A DNA stretch of 6,187 bases from Dehalococcoidales bacterium (GCA_030648675.1 JAUSGV010000021.1:1-6187), one strand, 5' to 3'. Numbered from the stretch's first letter, positions 1 through 5,957 are shown. Program-made: numbers and translations. The notes: generated from the sequence alone by a model not told the origin.

Positions 1-1
1 C

Positions 2-2203
2 GCCGTCAAGGAAGCCGTCATCGCCCGCGACCATCAGCCCGGTCTGGACCTGACTATCTTTTACAACGACATCCGCGCCTATGGCAAAGGCTTCGAAGCT
101 TATTATGAGAACGCTAAAAAGTCGGGCGTGCATTTTATCAAATCCATCGTCTCTGGCGTCAGAGAAAATCCGCAGACAAAGAACCTTATCCTGAATTTCG
201 TCTCGGGTGACAAGGTGACGGAAGAAGAATACGACATGGTGGTACTCTCTGTCGGACTACGTGTTCCCGAAAAGATCCGGGAATTGGCACGAAGGCTGGG
301 GTTAAGCTTAAACAACTACGGATTCTGCAGGACAGAAGGGTATGATTCTACTCAGAGTTCCCGACCCGGCGTTTTCGTCTGCGGAGTCTTCCAGGGACCT
401 AAAGATATACCGGAAACCGTTACCCAGGCCAGTGCGGCCGCGGCCGCGTCTTCAGCCTTGCTCACCTCGAACCGGGGGACTCTGGTGAAAGATAAAGTAT
501 ATCCGGCAGAGCGGGATGTTACAGGGGAACCGCCGCGGATCGGAGTATTTGTCTGTCATTGCGGGACGAACATCGGCAGCGTTGTAAACGTGCCCGAGGT
601 CGTGGAATACGTCAAGACACTGCGTAATGTAGTTTGTGCCGAGGAGAATCTTTACGCATGTGCTTCTGACGCTCAGGAGCACATGAAGCAGACAATACGG
701 AAGTTCGGTCTCAACCGGGTGGTCGTCGCCTCTTGTACCCCACGCACCCATGAGCCGCTTTTCCAGGAAACTATCAAGGAAGCAGGGCTTAACCGGTACC
801 TTTTCACGATGACCAACATTCGCGACCAGTGCAGCTGGGTACATTCGCAAGAGAGAAAGGCCGCTACCGAGAAGTCTAAAGACCTGGCGCGGCTTGCCGT
901 AAGCCGGGCGAGGGTAGCCGAAGCGCTGAAAGAATCGTCAGTCGGGGTTAACCCGGTGGCGCTGGTATTGGGGGGAGGCATCTCCGGCATGCAGGCCGCT
1001 CTCGGTTTGGCCAACCAGGGTTTCGAAGTCCATCTGGTGGAGAAGGAAAAGGAATTGGGCGGGATGGCGCGGCGGATACACTTCTCCATGTGTGGCGGAG
1101 ACGCAAGGTCATTTATGAATGACCTGATCGGGGAGGTCTCCAATAATCCCCTGATTCATGTTCATTCCGGTGCCGAAGCCTTCGAAACCTCCGGTTACGT
1201 GGGTAACTTCGTGACGAAGATAAAGAACAGTTCCGGAGAGACAGTAGAGATCAAGCATGGGACGGGTATAGTCGCTATCGGTGGGAAGGAATACAAGCCC
1301 ACTGAATATCTTTATGGCAAAGACCCTCGTGTCATGACCCTCCTTGAACTGGAAGGCAAAATTGCCCAAAAAGACGAGCAGTTGCTGGCAGCGAACAACA
1401 TCGTGCTCATACAGTGCGTCGGTTCGAGAGAAAAAGGCCGGAACTACTGCAGCCGGGTTTGTTGCAGTCAGTCCGTAAAGTTGGCCTTGAAGCTTAAGGA
1501 ACTTGCTCCGGAGATGAATGTCTATGTTCTCTACCGTGACATCCGGACTTACGGCCTGGCTGAGGACTATTATCGTAAAGCCCGGGAAAAGGGAGTTATG
1601 TTTATCCGGTATGAACCGGAAGATAAACCCAGGGTCACCGCCGGGGATAAACTAAAAGTTGAGGTCACCGAGATTTCGCTCGGCGAGAAAGTATCGATTG
1701 AAGCCGATTTCCTCGCATTGGCCGCGGCTGTCTTGCCGCCGCGCGATAACAAGACCGTATCACAGCTCTTCAAAGCCACTCTGGATGAAAACGGCTATTT
1801 CCTGGAAGCCCATATCAAGCTCCGCCCCATAGATTTTGCCGGCGAAGGTTTCTACATGTGCGGTCTGGCCCACAGTCCTAAGACTATTCAGGAATCAGTG
1901 GCTCAGGCCAATGCCGCCGTTGCCCGTGCCTGCACTACTCTGTCCAAGAAAACACTGCGTGCCGGCGGGGCCGTATCCTGCGTCGATATGATGAAGTGCA
2001 ACGCCTGCGGACTGTGTACTATGGTCTGCTCGTTCGGTGCCATCAAGCTGGAAATGAATGAGCTCCTGAAGCGTAAGGTGGCGGTGGTCACCGAGGCTTC
2101 CTGCAAGGGCTGCGGCCTCTGCGCCGCCACTTGCCCCAGCGGGGCGGTCGACGTCAAAGGCTTCAGCAATACCGAAATCATGGAAATGGTGGACGCGCTC
2201 TAA
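2..2203 (+). CDS. hdrA: HdrA-like electron-bifurcating subunit, tandem double-module fusion (5' truncated)
   Basis: The frame is open from the first bases, so the gene starts upstream; 733 residues are visible. Residues 1 to about 155 are the end of a first HdrA module (FYNDIRAYGKGFEAYY). A complete second module starts near residue 179 (RIGVFVCHCGTNI), with the FAD dinucleotide motif GGGISG at 324-329, the conserved CVGSR and YCSRVCC cysteines at 472-488, and a second copy of the module-end signature (LYRDIRTYGLAEDYY). Two [4Fe-4S] motifs close the protein: C666/669/672/676 and C701/704/707/711. HdrA proteins carry the flavin that splits electron pairs between ferredoxin and a disulfide acceptor on HdrB in a soluble complex; that role is inferred here. 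Module 1 runs into module 2 without its own C-terminal ferredoxin domain. Family assignment is firm; the acceptor is unknown. A repeat-filled 90-bp gap leads to the FlxD-like gene. Confidence 0.93.
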   Translation, partial: AVKEAVIARDHQPGLDLTIFYNDIRAYGKGFEAYYENAKKSGVHFIKSIVSGVRENPQTKNLILNFVSGDKVTEEEYDMVVLSVGLRVPEKIRELARRLGLSLNNYGFCRTEGYDSTQSSRPGVFVCGVFQGPKDIPETVTQASAAAAASSALLTSNRGTLVKDKVYPAERDVTGEPPRIGVFVCHCGTNIGSVVNVPEVVEYVKTLRNVVCAEENLYACASDAQEHMKQTIRKFGLNRVVVASCTPRTHEPLFQETIKEAGLNRYLFTMTNIRDQCSWVHSQERKAATEKSKDLARLAVSRARVAEALKESSVGVNPVALVLGGGISGMQAALGLANQGFEVHLVEKEKELGGMARRIHFSMCGGDARSFMNDLIGEVSNNPLIHVHSGAEAFETSGYVGNFVTKIKNSSGETVEIKHGTGIVAIGGKEYKPTEYLYGKDPRVMTLLELEGKIAQKDEQLLAANNIVLIQCVGSREKGRNYCSRVCCSQSVKLALKLKELAPEMNVYVLYRDIRTYGLAEDYYRKAREKGVMFIRYEPEDKPRVTAGDKLKVEVTEISLGEKVSIEADFLALAAAVLPPRDNKTVSQLFKATLDENGYFLEAHIKLRPIDFAGEGFYMCGLAHSPKTIQESVAQANAAVARACTTLSKKTLRAGGAVSCVDMMKCNACGLCTMVCSFGAIKLEMNELLKRKVAVVTEASCKGCGLCAATCPSGAVDVKGFSNTEIMEMVDAL

Positions 2204-2286
2204 TGCAAACTGCCATTCGTCCCCAATTGTCATTGCGAGTTTCCGCTTCGAGCGGAACCGAAGCAATCCATATTAATTTTTCGTGA
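2203..2286 (+). CDS. 27-codon mini-ORF bridging hdrA and flxD (possible coupling frame)
   Basis: ATG at 2203 overlaps the hdrA stop as TAATG. The frame runs through the palindromic repeat (reading SLRVSASSGTEAI) and stops at 2284-2286, seven bases before the flxD ATG. The peptide resembles no known protein and has no independent ribosome binding site. It is listed because it could couple hdrA and flxD translation across the inserted repeat. It may also be chance. Confidence 0.25.
   Translation: MQTAIRPQLSLRVSASSGTEAIHINFS
2228..2268 (+). repeat. REP/MITE-like palindromic repeat, family A copy 1
   Basis: A 41-bp element beginning TGTCATTGCGAG and ending GCAATC. It folds as an inner 7-bp stem (2241-2247 with 2251-2257, loop TCG) and an outer 5-bp stem (ATTGC 2232-2236 with GCAAT 2263-2267). 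A second copy at 4881-4921 is identical at 39 of 41 positions. It fills the hdrA-flxD gap. Confidence 0.85.
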
Positions 2287-2293
2287 GATAGTT

Positions 2294-2764
2294 ATGACAG
2301 AAACATCTAAAGAAGAAACAAAAGTCGAAATCAAGAAAGAAACCTGGGAACCGAAGATCGTCGCCTTTCTCTGCAACTGGTGCAGTTACGCCGGTGCCGA
2401 CCTGGCCGGCGTTTCCCGTCTCCAGTACCCGCCGAATATCCGTATTATCCGTGTCCCCTGTTCGGGACGCGTCAATCCGCTTTTCATCATGAGGGCGCTG
2501 CGGCAGGGAGCCGACGGCGTTCTCGTGTCCGGATGCCACCCGGGCGACTGCCATTACCTGAGCGGCAACTATTACGCCCGGCGGAAATTCACCCTGTTGA
2601 ACAGCCTGCTGGAACACATGGGTGTGGAAAAGGGGAGAGTACAATTCTCCTGGGTTTCCGCGTCCGAGAGCATTAAATTTGCCCAGCTTATCAAAGAAGT
2701 CACCGAATGCGTAAAAGCCCTGGGGCCGCGAAATAAACTCGTAAAAGCCGGCCTGAGAAAATGA
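2294..2764 (+). CDS. flxD: MvhD/FlxD-like [2Fe-2S] electron-transfer subunit
   Basis: The 156-residue protein matches the small MvhD/FlxD family, which passes electrons from a hydrogenase or NAD(P)H-oxidising partner to HdrA. After a charged, probably disordered N-terminus of about 20 residues it shows FLCNWCSYAGAD (C27, C30), VPCSGRV (C56) and SGCHPGDCHY (C81, C86). These five cysteines are typical of the family and are taken to include the [2Fe-2S] ligands. No signal peptide or membrane segment is seen, so it should be cytoplasmic. The ATG at 2294 has only a weak GTGAG upstream, and a mini-frame ending at 2286 may feed ribosomes to it. The TGA at 2762-2764 overlaps an ATG at 2761 that looks like the former start of the next gene. 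Position directly after hdrA supports the docking role. Confidence 0.92.
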   Translation: MTETSKEETKVEIKKETWEPKIVAFLCNWCSYAGADLAGVSRLQYPPNIRIIRVPCSGRVNPLFIMRALRQGADGVLVSGCHPGDCHYLSGNYYARRKFTLLNSLLEHMGVEKGRVQFSWVSASESIKFAQLIKEVTECVKALGPRNKLVKAGLRK

Positions 2765-2787
2765 GCGATAAGACAACTGCCATAAGA
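2761..2787 (+). repeat. Direct repeat, copy 1 (abandoned start of the FlxC-like gene)
   Basis: These 27 bp match 2856-2882 with one difference, G2772 against A2867, which is synonymous for lysine. The copies lie 95 bp apart and flank a 68-bp insert (2788-2855). Copy 1 keeps the ATGA overlap with flxD, so it probably marks the ancestral junction. Confidence 0.9.
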
Positions 2788-2859
2788 CTTTTTTCTTGTC
2801 ATTCCCGCGAAGGCGGGAATCCAGACGGAATATTGAAAACAGCGAACAAATTAATATGA
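2761..2859 (+). CDS. 32-codon leader ORF from the duplicated start of the downstream gene
   Basis: ATG at 2761 overlaps the flxD stop (ATGA). The first nine codons encode MSDKTTAIR, identical to the first nine residues of the protein starting at 2856. The frame then runs through the inserted palindrome and ends in TGA at 2857-2859, which overlaps the ATG at 2856 as another ATGA. It is most likely a by-product of a duplication/insertion, but translation of it could deliver ribosomes to the downstream start, which lacks a Shine-Dalgarno. Whether the peptide is made or stable is unknown. Confidence 0.45.
   Translation: MSDKTTAIRLFSCHSREGGNPDGILKTANKLI
2796..2824 (+). repeat. Palindromic repeat, family B copy 1
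   Basis: A 29-bp element containing a perfect 8-bp stem, ATTCCCGC (2801-2808) and GCGGGAAT (2813-2820), with a GAAG loop. It sits inside the 68-bp insert between the duplicated gene starts. A diverged copy lies at 4783-4811. Confidence 0.85.
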
Positions 2860-2882
2860 GCGATAAAACAACTGCCATAAGA
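2856..2882 (+). repeat. Direct repeat, copy 2 (functional start of the FlxC-like gene)
   Basis: This is the second copy of the 27-bp duplication (26/27 identical to 2761-2787). It holds the start codon and first nine codons of the gene that continues to 3704. Confidence 0.9.
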
Positions 2883-3704
2883 GAAACCGCGAAAAAACTG
2901 CTGGACGAGGGCAAAGTCGAGCTCGTTATCGGCTTTGAGAACGGCACCATCTCTTCCCGCAGTTCCCCCTGCTTTGTCCGCAAAGCAGCCGACGCGGATA
3001 AACTTATTTGGGACGCTAAATGCGAGAACAACCTCGCTAAATATTTGCCCGGCCGCAAGGAAAAGATCGGTATCATCGCCAAAGGCTGCGACAGCCGGGC
3101 TATCGTCGGTCTTATACAGGAAAAGCAGATCGAACGCGAAAAACTCTTTATTGTCGGCGTTCCCTGCGAGGGTATGAACGACCGCGATACCGGAGAGTTG
3201 TCGGAAACTTGCAAAACCTGCGCTCATCCGAATCCGGTGATTTACGATGTCCTTATCGGCGACAAGGTAAAAGAAGGCGACAAAGCCGCCCACTTCGCCT
3301 CGGTCAAGGAGTTCGCCAAAAAGGGTTCGGAGGAGAGGTGGCAGTACATCACCGAGCAGTTGACCAAATGCATCCGGTGCTACGGCTGCCGTAATTCCTG
3401 CCCGTTCTGCTATTGCCGCGAGTGCTTCGTCGACTGCACAAAACCGCAGTGGATAGGCAAGACTATCGACGTTACTGATACCCAGCTTTTCCATATGGTG
3501 CGTGCCCTTCACGTCGCCGGCCGCTGCGTGAGTTGCGGCGCCTGCGAAAAGGCCTGCCCGATGGGTATTGATTTGAGAGTCCTCAACAAAAAGCTTGAGG
3601 AAGAGGTGGCGGAGCAGTTCGGTTACGAGACCGGCCTCACCCTGGACAGTATTCCTCCAATGACCACTTTCAAACCTGACGACCCGGAGGAGTTCATTAA
3701 ATGA
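2856..3704 (+). CDS. FlxB/FlxC-type multi-[4Fe-4S] oxidoreductase subunit
   Basis: The 282-residue cytoplasmic protein is cysteine-rich. The N-terminal half (IRETAKKLLDEGKVELVIGFE, then KGCDSRA near 77 and PCEGM near 104) resembles the beta-subunit-like domain of F420-hydrogenase/dehydrogenase relatives. The C-terminal half has two ferredoxin motifs, C172/175/178/182 and C224/227/230/234-Pro, with extra cysteines at 185, 187, 190 and 194 that may bind a further cluster. It probably wires the NAD(P)H-oxidising subunit to FlxD and HdrA; by gene order it fits FlxC, but I did not assign the letter. The start is the ATG at 2856, because its first nine codons match a copy at 2761-2787 that overlaps the flxD stop. 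The in-frame TTG at 2796 would translate repeat DNA. No Shine-Dalgarno precedes 2856. Its TGA overlaps the next ATG (ATGA at 3701). Confidence 0.88.
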   Translation: MSDKTTAIRETAKKLLDEGKVELVIGFENGTISSRSSPCFVRKAADADKLIWDAKCENNLAKYLPGRKEKIGIIAKGCDSRAIVGLIQEKQIEREKLFIVGVPCEGMNDRDTGELSETCKTCAHPNPVIYDVLIGDKVKEGDKAAHFASVKEFAKKGSEERWQYITEQLTKCIRCYGCRNSCPFCYCRECFVDCTKPQWIGKTIDVTDTQLFHMVRALHVAGRCVSCGACEKACPMGIDLRVLNKKLEEEVAEQFGYETGLTLDSIPPMTTFKPDDPEEFIK

Positions 3705-4762
3705 GCCACCTGCTGAAGCCTTATAAGATCGACAAGAAAAAGCTAACCGACTTGATCGACGAGCTTTGCAAAGAATACCGTGTCATTGCTCCGATTCGTG
3801 ACGGTAAGAAGATCCTCTTTGAAGAGGTAAAGTCCGGTAAAGATGCCATGCTCGGCCGGGAAGCCCTGCTCCATTTTACGAATTCCCAGAAATCACCTAA
3901 GGAGCTTTTCTTTCCCCAGTGCGACTGTCTGTTCAGCTATGAAGGTAAGGGCAGCGACCTGAAGTTGAAAGAGCCTGAAGCCCCTGACAAAAAGACCGTT
4001 ATGTTCGGCATGCGGCCGTGCGACGCCCGGTCGGTAGAAATGCTGGACAGGGTTTTCCTCCAGGAGGGACGCGAAGATCCGAACTACAAGCGCCGCCGCG
4101 ACAACACCATTATCCTGACCATCGGCTGCACGAAACCCGGTTCAACCTGTTTTTGCACCTCGATGAACGGCGGACCGTTCTCCGTAGAAGGCGGCGACGC
4201 TATTTTTACCGATATTGGCGACTCCTTTGTCGTCGAAGCCCATACTATTAAGGGCAAGGATTTGCTCGGCGAGCAACTTTCCGTTGAGGCCGACGACGAA
4301 TCTTTAAAGAAGGCTGCCGAGATAAGGCTGAAAGCCAGCGACCTGATAAAATCGAAGGTCAATGCCAAGCATGCCTCCGAGAAACCTATGCTGGAACTAT
4401 TCAAGAGTCCGATCTGGGACACCGTCCATGAAAAGTGCCTCGGTTGCGGCGTTTGTACGTTTTTCTGCCCCACCTGTTCGTGTTTCGACGTCGTGGACGA
4501 AAAGACCGCTGACGGAGGCGACAGGATACGTATCTGGGACCCCTGTACCTTCCCGCTGTACACCAAGCAGGCGTCAGGCTTCAACCCGCGGCCTACCGGT
4601 AAAGAAAGAATACGCCAGCGCATGCTGCATAAGGTCAAATACACCACCACCAGTTATGGCGAAATGTCCTGCGTCGGCTGCGGCCGCTGTGTTTTGAATT
4701 GCCCGGTAAACCTGGACATTCGCCAGGTGATCAACACCCTCGCCGGAGGGAGCGGTGCTTAG
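3701..4762 (+). CDS. AsrA/FlxB-like 4Fe-4S dicluster subunit
   Basis: The 353-residue protein resembles anaerobic sulfite reductase subunit A and the hydrogenase/sulfur-reductase beta subunits. It has the family signature FGMRPCDARSVEMLDRVF near 102-119, then a conserved cysteine block (C143, C150, C152 in GCTKPGSTCFC). Two ferredoxin motifs follow: C246/249/252/256-Pro with further cysteines C259 and C261, and C324/327/330/334-Pro. Such subunits pass electrons between an FAD/NAD(P)H-binding partner (AsrB or FlxA type) and other iron-sulfur proteins. Encoded by the ATG that overlaps the preceding TGA, it is probably translationally coupled. It ends in TAG at 4760-4762, and the following 201 bp stay open in the same frame up to the flxA start. 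No sulfite reductase catalytic gene lies nearby, which favours the Flx reading over a true AsrABC operon. Confidence 0.88.
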   Translation: MSHLLKPYKIDKKKLTDLIDELCKEYRVIAPIRDGKKILFEEVKSGKDAMLGREALLHFTNSQKSPKELFFPQCDCLFSYEGKGSDLKLKEPEAPDKKTVMFGMRPCDARSVEMLDRVFLQEGREDPNYKRRRDNTIILTIGCTKPGSTCFCTSMNGGPFSVEGGDAIFTDIGDSFVVEAHTIKGKDLLGEQLSVEADDESLKKAAEIRLKASDLIKSKVNAKHASEKPMLELFKSPIWDTVHEKCLGCGVCTFFCPTCSCFDVVDEKTADGGDRIRIWDPCTFPLYTKQASGFNPRPTGKERIRQRMLHKVKYTTTSYGEMSCVGCGRCVLNCPVNLDIRQVINTLAGGSGA

Positions 4763-4782
4763 TATTTGTCCCTCTACTTTTG

Positions 4783-4811
4783 TTGTCATTCCGGCGAAAG
4801 CCAGAATCCAG
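4783..4811 (+). repeat. Palindromic repeat, family B copy 2 (diverged)
   Basis: It matches 2796-2824 at 25 of 29 positions. The stem ATTCCGGC/GCCAGAAT keeps one internal C-A mismatch, so this copy is partly decayed. It is the first of three palindromes in the flxB-flxA gap. Confidence 0.75.
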
Positions 4812-4815
4812 TCGT

Positions 4816-4854
4816 GTCATTCTGGAGTCCTTCACTTGAAGGACGAAGAATCTC
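4816..4854 (+). repeat. Palindromic repeat, family C
   Basis: An element starting TGTCATTCTG and ending GAATCTC. The inner 7-bp stem is GTCCTTC (4827-4833) with GAAGGAC (4838-4844) and loop ACTT. The outer stem is ATTCT (4819-4823) with AGAAT (4847-4851). It shares the TGTCATT...AATC frame of the other two families, but the internal stem differs. Only one copy is in this window. Confidence 0.7.
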
Positions 4855-4880
4855 AGGACGGGGTCACCCCCGTTCCCACA

Positions 4881-4921
4881 TGTCATTGCGAGTTTCCGCA
4901 TCGAGCGGAACCGAAACAATC
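4881..4921 (+). repeat. REP/MITE-like palindromic repeat, family A copy 2
   Basis: It is identical at 39 of 41 positions to 2228-2268. Both differences weaken the hairpin: A4900 loses the top pair of the inner stem and A4916 breaks the outer stem. This looks like a decaying copy. It ends 32 bases before the flxA ribosome binding site. Confidence 0.85.
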
Positions 4922-4952
4922 TATATCAAATCGTTGCTCCGCGGTCAACTTC

Positions 4953-4958
4953 GGAGGT
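4953..4958 (+). promoter_or_regulatory. Strong Shine-Dalgarno (GGAGGT) fixing the flxA TTG start
   Basis: GGAGGT lies five bases upstream of TTG 4964-4966 in the flxA frame. It is the only strong ribosome binding site at a junction in this operon, consistent with flxA being initiated independently across the long repeat-filled gap. Confidence 0.85.
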
Positions 4959-4963
4959 ACACC

Positions 4964-5797
4964 TTGAAAAATCCAATGCTGCCGATACTCATGCGGTTGG
5001 ACAAAATAACCACCGAGACCACCGACCAGAATATCAAGACCTTCGAACTGGCTTTTACCCGGGATGAAGACCGGAAGGCCTTTTCCTATCTCCCCGGCCA
5101 GTTCGCGGAAGTCTCGCTGTTCGGTAAGGGGGAAGCCCCGTTCGGCATCGCTTCTTCACCTTCCGAGCCCAACCTTAAATTTTCCGTCAACAAGACAGGT
5201 GTCGTCACACTCACCATGCACCAGCTCGAGCCGGGCGAAATTGTCGGCGTCAGAGGCCCGCTGGGCAGCTCTTATCCTCTGGAGACGCTAAAAGGTAAGG
5301 ATATCGTCATCATCACCGGCGGTTTTGCCTTTACCACGCTGCGGGCACTGGTAAAGTATATTCTCGACACCGGACGCGACAATTACGGCAAAATCACGCT
5401 TCTTTACGGTGCCCGAAATCCGGGCCTGCTGCTTTACAAAGATGAATTGAGAGAGTGGGCGACGCGTAGCGACCTGAATCTTGTGCTTACTATAGACGCT
5501 CCGTCTCCGGGTTGGACCGGAAAGGTCGGACTGTTACCCAACGTTCTGAAAGAACTAGCCCCCGGTGCCAGGGATGCTTATGCCCTGGTCTGCGGCCCGC
5601 CCATCATGATCCGGTTCACGCTGCCGGTACTCAAAGACCTCGGCTTCGACCCCGACCACGTCATTCTCTCCCTAGAAAAGCGGATGAAGTGCGGCGTCGG
5701 CATGTGCGGCCATTGCAACATCGGCCCCGAGCTCGTCTGCCGCGACGGCCCCGTCTTCACCCTCGCCCAGCTCGAATCCCTGCCCAACGAAGAATAA
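4964..5797 (+). CDS. flxA: FAD/NAD(P)H-binding oxidoreductase, FlxA/AsrB-like
   Basis: The 277-residue protein belongs to the ferredoxin-NADP reductase superfamily (AsrB/PyrK-like). An N-terminal flavin-binding barrel shows LPGQF (43-47), PFGIASSP (59-66) and RGPLG (97-101). The nucleotide-binding half has GGFAFTTLRAL (119-129) where many relatives carry GGxGxxPL, then YGARNP and the CGPP motif at 210-213. A C-terminal CGVGMCGHC plus later cysteine (C243, C248, C251, C259) is the [2Fe-2S] site of this family. It should oxidise NADH or NADPH in the cytoplasm and feed electrons into the iron-sulfur subunits; the nucleotide preference is not readable. The start is TTG at 4964, five bases after a strong GGAGGT at 4953-4958. 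The ATG at 4976 is too far from that site, and extension upstream would translate repeats. It is the last gene of the operon. Confidence 0.92.
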   Translation: MKNPMLPILMRLDKITTETTDQNIKTFELAFTRDEDRKAFSYLPGQFAEVSLFGKGEAPFGIASSPSEPNLKFSVNKTGVVTLTMHQLEPGEIVGVRGPLGSSYPLETLKGKDIVIITGGFAFTTLRALVKYILDTGRDNYGKITLLYGARNPGLLLYKDELREWATRSDLNLVLTIDAPSPGWTGKVGLLPNVLKELAPGARDAYALVCGPPIMIRFTLPVLKDLGFDPDHVILSLEKRMKCGVGMCGHCNIGPELVCRDGPVFTLAQLESLPNEE

Positions 5798-5833
5798 AGC
5801 CCTGGCAGGGCCAGGCAAAAGACAAATAACCAA

Positions 5834-5864
5834 GGGACTGGGGACTGGGGACTGGGGACTGGGG
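5834..5864 (+). repeat. Heptamer tandem array, four GGGACTG units plus GGG; G-quadruplex motif
   Basis: Four perfect GGGACTG units are followed by GGG, giving five runs of three or four guanines spaced by ACT. This satisfies a standard intramolecular G-quadruplex pattern on the + strand and in any transcript. Heptanucleotide tandem repeats of this style (STRR) are known from cyanobacteria; the resemblance is noted without claiming relationship. It lies between the flxA stop and the tRNA promoter. Confidence 0.9.
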
Positions 5865-5918
5865 AAACAGGAAAGCACCGAAATTCTAAAATCCAAAATA
5901 GGGTAAATGATCTCTCGA

Positions 5919-5947
5919 TTGTTTCCCGCTTCCCCTCTTGATATAAT
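5919..5947 (+). promoter_or_regulatory. Sigma70-type promoter for the tRNA gene
   Basis: A perfect TATAAT at 5942-5947 is preceded, with 17-bp spacing, by TTGTTT at 5919-5924 (matches the TTG of TTGACA). Transcription would start about six to eight bases downstream, leaving a very short leader before the tRNA at 5958. Confidence 0.75.
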
Positions 5948-5957
5948 ACTTACCCGC

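Noticed and set aside
128..2203. GTG at 128 as the start of the HdrA gene
   Set aside because: The frame is open back to base 2 and the upstream residues match HdrA (IFYNDIRAYGKGFEAYY), so the gene is truncated by the window and this GTG is an internal valine.
2228..2283. Hairpin plus T-tract after hdrA as a terminator
   Set aside because: The TTTTT lies about nine bases beyond the stem, and the downstream genes clearly belong to the same complex; at most it is a weak attenuator.
2796..2855. TTG at 2796 as the start of the FlxC-like protein
   Set aside because: It would translate the inserted palindrome as an arginine-rich tail; the conserved start is the ATG at 2856.
2273..3512. Long minus-strand frames (2273-3214 and 2799-3512)
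   Set aside because: They lie antisense to well-supported genes, show no recognisable domain and include translated repeat sequence.
4766..4963. TTG at 4766 as the start of the FlxA-like protein
   Set aside because: The extra 66 residues are translated repeats with no family match, and GGAGGT points to TTG 4964.
3701..5797. Dissimilatory AsrABC sulfite reductase operon
   Set aside because: AsrA- and AsrB-like subunits are present, but no siroheme sulfite reductase subunit follows, and adjacent hdrA and flxD-type genes fit the Flx-Hdr complex better.
5799..5815. Hairpin after flxA (CCTGGC-AGG-GCCAGG) as an intrinsic terminator
   Set aside because: The stem is good but is followed by CAAAAGAC on the + strand, with no T-run.
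5834..5864. Heptamer array as a CRISPR
   Set aside because: The units are 7 bp and contiguous, with no spacers and no cas genes.
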